From the NCBI RefSeq assembly GCF_028583425.1, contig NC_072791.1, positions 9,629,868 to 9,693,867 of the forward strand: a DNA stretch of 64,000 bases, read 5' to 3'. Position 1 is the stretch's first letter. Each line of letters opens with the position of its first letter. The notes below the pieces were generated by a model. The model saw only the letters and a program-made list of their open reading frames with translations. It was not told the origin of the DNA and searched no databases. This document shows positions 21,670-33,600 of the stretch, in pieces. Origin of the DNA: Eublepharis macularius (lineage: Eukaryota > Chordata > Lepidosauria > Squamata > Eublepharidae). The translations under genes and the position numbers were made by a program.

Positions 21670-24600
21670 TGTCATTCGTAGTCTGCCTTTCTCGCTGAGA
21701 CTCAAGACGGATTACACAGTGTGAGATCAGTACAGTCAATTTCCAGGACTTAAAAAAAAAAAAAATCCACAATGTCACTGGGTAAATAAATGCAAGTTTA
21801 CAAAGACATAGCATTAGCAGGAATCCAATACAGAGTTGAAGAAATGCTGAAACAGAGCAAAAGCGATTCCAGGAGTGACATTAGACAACACAGAACCAGG
21901 GGTCATTTCATAGAAAAAGAGCTGGAGGAACTCATTAGCACAACTCATTAGCATATGCCACGCCCCTTGACATCACCGGAAATCTGTCATTAGCATATCT
22001 GATTTGCATATGCCGCACCCCCTGACATCACCTATCCTGGCTGTTTTGGACCCAATCCTGGCCATTCAGGGCCGAAATTGGGCCCAAAATGGCAAAAAGG
22101 GGCTGAAAATGGCCAAAAAGGGGTCCAAAATGGTCAGGATCAGGCCACTGCTGAGCAGGAGAGTGATCCACCACCCGTCAGAGGCCCGATCTGGGCAAAA
22201 CGGGGTGAAAATGGCCGAGAGTCAGGTGGGTCGGGCCACCTGACATGACCTCTTTGGGGAACTACCGGAACTGCACGTTCCCCCTCAAAATGAGCCCTGC
22301 ATAGAACTACCCAGTAGGGTCATACTTGAAGCAACAAGTAGTACATAGGAATAAAGCGAGAGACAGGACGTAAGGCAGCATAGCGGTGAAGTCTATGGCC
22401 CCTAAGTCGTTAGAGAAGTATCTCTTTGAGACCACCTCCCTCCAATAAAGCCCTCTTATCTTAACATCTTCATTTCCTATAAATGGAAAAAATAACGATT
22501 AATGCACTTGATCCCTAATTCCAATGCTGAAAGCAGATTAATTATTATTTTTCCATTTACAATGAATCATTATCTATTATTAATCATTTTTTTTCATTCT
22601 CCCTAAACAGGGAGATTGGGGGGGGGCTCTAAGGGGGTCGACCCGTGAAGGAGTTTTTAAACACGTTTATTGAGGTTCGGAGGACATGCAAAAACATCAG
22701 ATAAAAATCCGCAAGAGGATTCAGCGTTCCAAAAGTTCAGGACGCTTCCCCTTCATAAACCCTCAACACCAACTCGATGCAACGAGATGGCTAGCCAAAA
22801 AATAATAATAATAATTTTGAAACAAACTTACCACACCCATAAAGAGCGGTTTCGAAATATCCAAGTTTGCTCTCCAAGCAAAGAAAAATGAGTATGAGAG
22901 GAACATGAGGGCAAACAAACACACCAAACGTGGTTTTTCCACCTTCAGCCTAAAAGAATAAAGGAGGGGAATCAAGCAATTAGATGTAGGACATGGGAAG
23001 AAATTATAGAACGTGCAGCATTCCCCTCAAACATCCTGGCTCACAAACACCTTCAAGGACTACTTATGCTACATAATATGCAAGACGCACCTGTGGTACC
23101 CATGACGGGGTCCTGGAAAAATCAAGAGGTATAGCATTTTTTGTAAGCACTGGGTGGCACTAACAGCAAGTGTTGTGTGTATCTATATCTACAGACAGAC
23201 AGACAGATTGATATTTTATTATTCGACTTCTATTCCGCCCTCCCTGCCAGGTGGGCTCAGGGTGGATCAGACCATTTAAAATCAGGGGTCATTTCAAAGA
23301 AAAAGAGCTGGAGGAACTTATTAGCATAACTCATTGGCATATGCCACAGCCCTTGACACTACCGGAAATGTGTCATTAGCATAACTGATTTGCATATGCC
23401 ACACCCCGACATCACCTATCCTGGCTGTTTTGGACCCAATCCTGGCCATTCAGGGCCAAAACTGGGCCCAAAATGGTCAATTCTCCATCACTGGTGATTG
23501 AAAAAGATCGATTGGATATTTATTTGTTGAGGACATTAAAGCTGTAGTTCCTGCATTGGCAGAGGTGGTCAGTTCTAACTCTGAGACTAAACAATAAACA
23601 AAGACACAAAAAGTTGAGAACCACTCCCTAGGGCAAGCCACCCTCTCTCAAGATGCAGTCAGACATCCACTTTAACCATGGTTAAATTAAAAAAGTGAAT
23701 GAACCAGGCTTGCGCTGGGTTTGAGCACACTCCTACTCTACCCCCGCCCCATTCTTGTGCAAAATCAAATGAAACGATAGCAATAGGACTACCTCTGGTA
23801 AAGCCACATGCCTGCATTAGTATGTCACAGATAAACAGAACGAGCCAAAAGTTATCACCTATATCACACTCAACAAGGGAGGAGTCAAGTGTGCATAGGA
23901 GCACAGCAAAAGTTGGATTTGTGCTTATATTTATTTAACCAGGGTTACAGTGGATGTGAAAGACCCCTGCCTGAGATTAGGGGTGTGCACCCGAAAAATA
24001 TTTGGGAGCTCGCAAGCGGCACGAAAAAAATATTCAGGAGCTCGCAAGTGGCACAAACCCTCCTGCCCCTCTAATTTAGGGGGAAAAGCAGCAGGGCGGG
24101 AAGTTTGAAAGCAATGCAAACAGCTAGAAAAGTGCTGCAGGAGCAGCTGCTGCTGTTTTGCCCAAAGCTTCCCAAAGCAATACGAATCGCTTCGGGAAGC
24201 TTTGATTTGGTATTTCTGAATTGGGCCAGCAATGCTGGGCCTGATTTGGGAATTTCAAATCTTTCTGAATCGTATCCAATTCGTTTGTGTTTTTTTTTCA
24301 AAATCAGAATCCCAAATCACCCAACCCTACCTGAGCCCCTGAAGAGTGGCTTTCAATCTCGGTAGACAGCACTGACCTTAATGGACCAAGGGTCTGATTT
24401 TGTATACAGCACCTTCATGTGCCTTCAGGTATCGTGCCCTACCCTTGAAGATACATAGTGCTTTGAATGTTCTAAAGTGACACTGTTTTGAGTAAGGTCA
24501 AGCAGTAACAAGGTCCCTCTACCTTGCTGCAGCACAGACACAAGCGGCAACTGCAAGGACTTGGACAACGAGGGAAAGCTCTGTCCTCATATGAGTCACC

Positions 24601-27600
24601 TGGAAACTGTCAAAACATCCAAAGGGAAAAAAAGAGATAAGAAGTGAGTGCATGAATATTAGTTTACATTGTGGACAACCAGATGTCTTGTAGACAAACA
24701 AAAGCAAAAGGTACAATGTGTGCAATAGTTTCAAACACATGTCAGTTTCCAGCAGGTTAATACATTTATTAGGCGGGAGTGATTTTACCAACAGGTACCT
24801 GAAAATTAGCATAATACTTTAAAAGCTTAAAAACTGAACAGGCATTGTAGGTTGCAACCACTGAGTTAGACCCCGGTACAAGGCAGTGAAAGAGTTTTAC
24901 TTAAAACAGTTTCATTGTGTATGAGCAACTGTGAGAGCAAGCGCCGAAGCTTTCATTTCTGATCAGTTTTGCTCTGTACAAAAAGCTAAAAAGGGGAAAA
25001 GGTTATTTGATGTAGTCCTTACAGTCCATCTTGAAAGTGTGTGATGACTTGATCAAAAGAGGCCATTACTGGGAGAGATGGACTGCAGAAAGATACCGGG
25101 ATTTGAGTCCAGTGGCACCTTAGAGACCAACAAGATTTTCAGGGTATAAGCTTTCGAGAATCAAAGCTCCCTTCAAGTATCTGAAGAAGGGAACTTTGGT
25201 TCTCGAAAGCTCATACCCTGAAAATCTTGTTGGTCATTAAGATACCACTGGACTCTGTGACGGACTCAGGTTCAGATGCTGAGATTTTCAGTCAGTGAGC
25301 TATGACTGACATGTTTCCTTCCCCCCACCCAATGTGGCTAGCCTGAAATGGCAGTTGGGGGTGGAATGTTGGGGAAGCTGCCAGTTGGAGTTGGAGGGAA
25401 AACAAGAGAGGGAAAGGGAGTTCGAGCCTGGCTTTAGACCAGAGAGGGTCAGCCAGAGAATCCTCTGTGTGAGGAAGAAATGTTTGTGAAGCACTGTTAG
25501 TCCTAGAACTAAAGTGGGGAAAACCAGCACTAACTCCTGCTTAGACTTGAGAGATATGGGAATTATAGAGGGCCAAGGAAGTCGGTAGACAGGAGTCTCC
25601 CTTTCAGTGCCCGGAACAGGGTCATAGCTCATAACTATAACACCTGCCCAGTATCTAGGAAGGGTTTGTCTCAGTGGAGCACCCTTAAGTCTGGAGAGGA
25701 GAGAAAGTTTGAGTATATGAAGTGTAACATCTGTGAAGCAGCGTCAACCTCTGAACAAAGCCAGCAACCTAGTGTTATTCCAAGCATTTTGTGCCTCACA
25801 CCAGTCAAGTTCCTGTACAAAAACCTTTGTTTCTTCAGTTCAAACACCTGCCCACTTGCCTTTTGACTTTAACCTACTGTAAATAAACCTTCTGTTACCT
25901 TTTGAACCTCCCCAAGCCTTGTGTGCCAGTTTCTGCTAAAGGGAAGTGTAAACTGTCCCCTACTAAGACTTGGCTGGGTAACCATTTTTAATAATCCTTA
26001 AGGGTGGGACAAGAAGGAAAGTTGAAGCTCATCATCAACCATTCTATCAGAGGCTTCCCAGCCCAGTATACAGCTTCACAGGCTTAAAGAGGAGAAGTTT
26101 TACCTCAGGGTAGGGGAAGGTCAGCCTAAGTTTGAGTTGGATGTGGGTTTGCGGCAGACTCCAAGCCTGATGTAAAAATGCAGACCAACATGGCTAACTA
26201 CCTTAAATATACCTCGCAGTGTCACACACAGCAGACTTCACACAAAGGTGACTTGCAGTTACTTTCTGGTGCTTCCATTTGCGCAACAGCTCTTGCACAA
26301 GCAAAAATGGAAATCCAACCCACTGATGTCTTCACTGGATGCCACATTCACGGCGGAAGCTCCAACGAAGGCTAGAGCCGCACATCACTGCATGTGACAT
26401 TACTGCAAAAGGAAAATCTGGGCATTGAATCACTGCAGGAGTGCACTATCCAAGGATGCGTAGGTTTAGCCAAACTGTGTTTGCTTTCCTGATGAAGTGC
26501 CAAACTCCAATGTCCTTTAAACGTCCCCCGGTTCCCTGGAAACAAGATCCATTCTTTCACTCGCTAGTGTACAGCCTTTTGTGCCAGCATAAACAACCTG
26601 CAGCTAGACGGATAAGTCATCTGGCTTAGTAATAAGAAAGACTCGTATGCTCGTATGAATTGAACTGTACAGCCTGCGCTGACTTACAGCAATATATCGG
26701 TCATACTGGATCCATTTTCTGATTTTGCCTGGATAGAAAAAAAGAAGAAAAAACCCCTTGTATTTATGCTGCCTGCATTTAAAGCAAAAGCCCACGCGGC
26801 CCATCCACATCCTCTTATTGTTGAGGTGATCTCAGCGGGGGAACGGGGGTGTTGCAAAATAACGGCCCAGATCAGCACAGAAACACAAATCCAGATTACA
26901 TTCAAGTAGCTCTGGCGGTTTCCATGCCGCACAGGAAAGGAAGGCGCTAGTCCCTGCTGTTTCCTCTCCCGCCCATCACTGTCATGTTTGCATCCACAGC
27001 TGTAGTTCTTGAGCCAGAATTTGTGTCAGACCCAAATCAACCGGTAGCACTTTCTTCCGAGGTAGGAGTGGTCCATCAATGCAAGAGACCATTCCTGGTG
27101 CAAGAGGCTCTCTATGCACTGGAGGAAAGTGTCACCGGTAGCAAAACAGGGGCTGTGGCTCAGCAGCAGAACCTCTGCTTTGCATGCAGATTGTACCAGG
27201 TTCAATCCCTGGAACCTCCAGTTAAAAAAAGGAAAAGACAGTAGGTGATGAAAGATCTCTGCCCGAGACCCTGGAAAACTGCCGCCAGTCTGAGTAGACA
27301 ATACTGACCTTGAAGGACCAAGGGTCTGATCCAGTATAAAGCAGCTTCATGAGTGCTCAACAGATCCATAGGACCTAGCCCTATAACTTGAGTGTGGTAG
27401 CAGAAAGTGCTTTTAAGTCACAGCTGACTTATGGCAACCCCTGCTGGGATTTTCAAGGCAAGAAACTAACAGAGGTGGTTTACCACTGCCTGCCTCTGCA
27501 ACCCTGGTCTTCTTTGGAGGTCTCCCATCCAATTAGCAACCAAGGCTGTCCCTGCTTAGTTTCTAAGATCTGATGAGATCGGGCTTGCCTGCGCTATCCA

Positions 27601-30600
27601 GGTCAGGGCGTAACTTGAGTAAGATGATGTTTATACAAAGCAGCTGTGCTCTCGTTCGTCAGCAAAGCAATTTTTAATCGGCCTTAATAGTATCACAACA
27701 GCAACTCAGGTGCATGAAGAGGGATTAAAGTAAAAAGCAGCTTTCCAAGTTCACTCATTGACAAGCCCCACCTCCACCATCAGGCCTAGCAGAACATCAT
27801 TTAGATAAAGACACCCAGGTCAGCTGCTAGCACAAAGCCTACTGTTTCAGTTTGGCAGCAGCCACTTATTGGACTGTCAATTTGGGGATATCATCTTGAC
27901 AGGGCAACCATTTGAGGGATGGGCCGTGGCTTGGTGGTAAAGCATCCGTTTGGCACATTGAAGGTCCCAGGTTTGACCCCCGGCATCTCCCGTTAAAAGG
28001 ACTAGAGATGGGCACGAACTGAAATACGAACCAAAGTTCATCATGGATTTGGCCAGTTCACAGTTCGCAAACTGATGGTTCATCGGAACACAATTCTGAC
28101 AAACTGCGATGAACCGCTATGATTTTTAGGGTGGTTTGTTTAGTTCGCTTTTCAGTTTGTCACTGCAGAAAGCCTGGCGCCGATCAATCTCTTCAACTGG
28201 GGGGGGGGCTTCTGCAGACCTTCTGCAGCCCTGGGAACACCAATGTCAGCTCTGGCTAACAAACCAAACAAACTAGTTCGCAAATTGGGCAAGTTCACGA
28301 AAGTTCGTAGTTCACGAAACGCGACAAACCACGAACTGCCGTTTTCTGGTTTGCGCCTGATTAGAGAATCAGGACGGAAGTGATGTGAAAGATTTCTTCC
28401 TGAGACCCTGGAGAGCAGCTGCCAGTTTGAGTACACAATACCGACCCTTATAGACTAAGGGTTTGAATCAGTATGTAGAAGCATTGTGTGCTCATGGATT
28501 GGGGGCTCTACTGCGTTAAGGTTATCCTCATTCGCTTTAGTGGAGGGGAGAACTCTGGGCACACCGAAGGGTGGGTGCTCAGCACAACTCCCTTTGTAGG
28601 GAGCACAGCAGTGCAGGCGCTGTGTTTGCACACTGAGCGCCCCCAGAGGCTCTGGATCAAGGCACACAGCGGAGACTGGGCTACACCCAGCTGCACATTC
28701 AATCCCCCTTCTTACCAAAGTAGCTCTCTGTCTAAGCGGCGTGAAGGTGGATTAAATTATTCACCCACCTACCAGGTGACTGCAGCTATCCTAAGGAGCA
28801 GGCATGGGGTCTATTGAAACGGCTATCGCCAACCATAAAATGGTAATAATTGTAAGCCTCCTCTGCTCACAGGATGGCCAGCCTGTGTGTCTAAAAGATT
28901 CACTACTGCACTGTTTTTTTTTAAAGAAAGAAAAAGAAAACTCGTTCTGAAGACGAGAGCGCTATTTACCAGATTGAATGTTCCATATTCTTCCCGGAGA
29001 AAGTGGGTCATAAATCCTTTCAGATTCGTCTGGTCTCCCCAGGTCCACCGTGCTCTGTTGAGGTAGGAAGAGGCAGGCAAGTAGAGATAAGGAAGGCAGC
29101 CAGCCAAGAAGCAGAGAGTCAACTTCAGCAGGCGGCCCGGGGTCAATTCCTACACCAAAAACATGTCACGTTGCACAACAATGGTTATTTTAGTTGAATT
29201 GTGCCGCACCTTTCGAGATCAGACAACAAGCCCACTCCGCACACCCCACCCTGTACCCCCCAAAAGGAGGGGGGAAACCCAAATGTATAAAGACACACGG
29301 AGCTGATTTCTCACTTTGCAGCTTTAAGTCCCTGCAAAAGCCCACAATGTTTAAAACGGCACGAATTTTGTGGATTACTCAGGGGAAACTACATCGCTCT
29401 GATCTCTTTTGCATGGCAGGGGGAAATTTTAAGTGGAGCGGATAATATTAGAGGTTCCCGAGGATCACGTTTGCGGCATCTTTTCGCCATTTAAATTGTG
29501 CCATGACATGCCTGGGTGGCTCAAGCGCTGCAAGGCTGCGATAAACCACTTTGGGGTGATTAAGAGTTGGCTGGTTTCCCAAGAGCTCCTCTTCACCTCT
29601 TTTTTAAAACTGAAAATCTATTTAAATATTTTTTTTAAAAGGTTTAAAACATGGTTTTCATCAATAGCCCATCCCAGCTTTTTTATTTTCATCTTGATTG
29701 CTTTGGATAGTATCAGGACGAGTCCTGGTGGAAGTGTTTTAAAAACAGGGGTATATGCACTCAGGTGCATTTCTAACAGTAAGCGCCAAGATGTCTGAAC
29801 TCTTCTGATCTCTCCACTTGTTGACTGTGGTCTCTAATGCAGGCCAGAGCAGCTATGGGAAATGCAGCATGGAGTATGGCTTTTTCTTACGTTCTTATTT
29901 GAAAAGAGTTAGACAAGTTCATGATAGCTAAGTGGAACCTCCATGTACAGAAGCAGTATACCTCTGAAAGTTGGAAACAAAAACAAACTTCATGCTCTGC
30001 TTCTGGGCTTTCTGGAGGCCTGTGGCTGGTTGTTTGAACAAAGCTCCTCATACTGAGGATTCATAACAACCTGTGCTGTATTACCATTGGAGTGTCAGAA
30101 AACAGAACAGAATAGAACACAAAAGAATCCTGTATCCCTCAACTCGCCTTGAACACTAACAGATTTATAATGGTACAAACATTCATGAAATAGGCCCCAT
30201 GGATGGATGGATGCATACATACATACATACATAGGAGGGGAAGAAAAAATCTAGACAGTGGACTCTCAAGACAATGAAATGAAAGAGATACGATCTGTAA
30301 CATGCCTATACAAAGATCAGACACACACAATATGAGCTAGGTGACTAGGAGCCATAATAGTTAATCTTGCAAGACATATTTATTTCCTTAAAATTCTCAA
30401 GTATTTGTATCCTGTCTTTCCTTAATAGGCAGCTTGCTAAACGAATTTAACACCTGTACTGTGAGAGGAACATACAACCACAACTGGACCCTCACTGGAG
30501 ACTGTGATAAATTCTAATTTCACCAATTTCCCGCTTCAGTCAGCTCTGCACGTTCTTCTGACAGGTAATAGCAAACTTCAGGTTCGCATCCTAGTAGACC

Positions 30601-33600
30601 GAAATGTTCTTTAACCGGCTTCTGAACGTTGCCATGTTTGATGTCAAATTGGTGTCCGTTTATTCTTTTACGTAAAGCCCGACCCTCTCGCCCTTACAGA
30701 GATAGCAGGCTGCTGTGTGAGCAGGACAGACTTTGGGCCAAGCTACAAGTGACAAATGACACAGGTTGGACACTTGTCAGCTTCCCTCAAGTTTTGATGG
30801 GAAATGTAGGCATCCTAGTCTTGCAGCTTGGCTCTCTGACTGCTGTCCAAGGGACTTTTCAACTGTCACTTCTCCAACATTCCGCCAAGCTGCCTACATT
30901 TCCCATCAAAACTTGAGGGAAGCTGACAAGTGTCCAACCTGTGTCAGGTGTCATTTGTAGTTTGGCCCTTTGTTATGGTGGAGAATGAATTCCTGAAGGT
31001 ATGCCAGATGTTGTCTGACCCTAGAATAGAGATGCCAGGATGGAACTGGGGGCAGAGTTCATGCCACAGGCAAGCAATGGATGGACGTCCCAATTATGTG
31101 AGCTGAGATTGCCCAATGGTTGTTAGATTGCGTGGATGGAGGTAGGGCTATCTGGAAGGACCAGCCTATTGTGGAGGTACAACCAGGCAACCCTTTCAAG
31201 CTCCCACTCGGGAGTGGTAGCACCAAACCTACTAACACCAGGCCTCCTTTCCCGTAAAATGTTCACCCATAGATAATCGGAAGTTGCACTGTCACACAAC
31301 CCAGTGGTCTATTCTAGACACAGGACACCCCAAACTGGAGACCCAGTGAACTGTGAGAATGTAACAAGGCTGTGTTACCTCAGAGCCGAGTGACAGAACG
31401 GGAGGAGCCAGATTTAAGACTTCAGCAGTTCTGAGGCCACGAGTAGCAGACAAAGGATGCCACAGAGATGACACACAAGCTGAACACATGCACTGTATTT
31501 TCTTTCTTTCTTTAAAACATTTGTATGTCACCATTCTGACCTGGACAGCCCAGGTGAACCCAATCTCGTCAGATCTCAGAAGCTAAGCAGGGTCGGCCTT
31601 GGTTAGTAATTGGATGGGAGGCCTCCAATGAAGACCAGGGTTACAGAGGCAGACAATGGCAAACCACCTCTGCTAGTCTCTGGCCTTGAAAACCCCCATT
31701 AGGTGTCACCATAAGTCAGCGGTGACTTGATGGTACTTTCTACCACCATGTCACCATTCTACCCAATTTAGGGTTCCCTAAGGTACCGAAGAATCATAAC
31801 ATAAAATCAAGCATTAAAATGCAAACAGATGTATGTCAAAATAAACAGATAAACATATAGACGCAGAAACATAAACATGAAGGTGGGCTACTGAAAGCTA
31901 GCGAGGGACCGCCAAACAAAACAGAAAAGTCTTCACCCGTTAGAAGGAGACAGAAAAAACTCCCTACAGAGGGTGTTCCAGAGTTCTGGTATGATGATGA
32001 TGATGACGACGACGACATTCGATTTATATACCGCCCTTCAGAATGATTTAACACCCACTCAGAGCGGTTTACAAAGTATGTTATTATTATCCCCATAACA
32101 AAACACCTTGTGAGGTGGGTGGGGCTGAGAGAGCTCTGAGAGAGCTGTGACTGACCCAAGGTCACCCAGCTGGCTTCAAGTGGAGGAGTGGGGAATCCAA
32201 CCCAGTTTTCCAGATTAGAGTCCTGCGCTCTTAACCACTACACCAAACTGGTACCACAAGTACCACAAGATAACCAGAAAGGCCCTTTCCCAGACTGCTA
32301 CCCGGCACATGGATGGTGCAGAACCAAACCAAAACTTAAGCCCTAAATGAGAGCAGACAGAGTGGTTCAGGTTCCCTGCTGGAGCGCGATTAGGTTTAGA
32401 AAATGGTCTCCATCCAAACCTGCCACATACATTGGACAAGAAGATTATAACAATCATTTTCAAGGTTCAGCCTGGACTTCTTGTCCTTCCAAACTGCCTG
32501 AGCCAAGGGTCACATCTCCCAGAGCCTGCTAGAATGTACTTATTTATTACATTTATACCCCGCTTTTCTCCCAATGGGGACCCAAAGCAGCTTACATCCT
32601 TCATTTTATCCTCAGAACCACCCTGTATGGTAAGTACAAGGCAGATCAGGGATTCGAACCTGTGTCTCCCAGATCCTAGTCCAACATTCTAACCACTATA
32701 CTACGCTGCCCCCACCCACTTTGGGTAATGAAATCCCACCTCTTCCACCTGCAGAGCTGCCATTGTGCTGTGCAGGGGTGAAGCTGACCATGCCCATCTC
32801 TGGATTCTTTCATCCACTGGTGGTCAGGCAGCAATTTTCCCCAGGCCAGTTTGGCTAGGGATCCTGACGGTGTTTAGCCATCTTCTGGGCATGGAGCAAG
32901 GGACACTGGGGGTGTGTGGGGGAGGTAGTTGTGAATTTCCTACATTATGCAGGGGGTTGGATAAGATTACCCTAGGGGTCCCTGATTCCATAACTTTTCC
33001 ACCTACAGATATACTCACCCCTTCCCTGAACAAGCGAGAGAAAACCCACAGTACAATGCAAAGCACATAGACGACAATGGTGTGCTGGTTGCACAAGCTC
33101 AGACCACAGCAAAAGGCTCCAGCTTTACAGACCTGCAAAAGGGGGGGAGGGGTACATTTAATAGTGGTTCTTTCAATTGGCACGGCTCTTTTAGAAACAT
33201 AGTCTTGCTGTCACAACCACCCTGTGAGGTAGGCCACAGCTTGCATTATTACAGTCTGGGAAGATGTGGACTGGGCCAAGGTCTTCCATCTCCCTGCCAT
33301 GCTAGAATCTCATGAAAATAGCTTTAGCCATCGGGAGGAAGCCCACCGTTCCGTAAGACGGATGCGTCTCCTGAAATCTGCCCCAGCTGATTCTGCACAT
33401 GCACATGTACACATACCCATTGCTCGCGCACCAGTTTTGCTTTTAACAATCAGACACATGCATTTTATTTGGTGTTGCTTTTGCATTGGCTCTGCTGCTA
33501 CGATGTCCAGTTTCATCCCGGACGTAGGGGAACAGGGCATCTCAATTTAAGTGGACAAAAGCCAAGTGGGCTCAGGGCGGATTACAACAAAATAAAAACA

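Larger units (their letters stand above)
25108..26205 (+). mobile_element. Foldback retroposon, split by a solo LTR
   Basis: Arms: ggcaccttagagaccaacaag at 25113-25133 and its inverted copy at 25221-25248. The family tail (caagcctgatgtaaaaatgcagacc) resumes at 26162 after the LTR. The hammerhead-like core is at 25177-25216. Confidence 0.88.

Noticed and set aside
26684-26932. 82-codon minus-strand protein
   Set aside because: Only 26688-26728 is coding (a TMEM260 exon); the rest is intron read through.
31550-31620. 5S rRNA gene
   Set aside because: Similarity ends after the internal promoter and continues into a SINE body shared by three copies.
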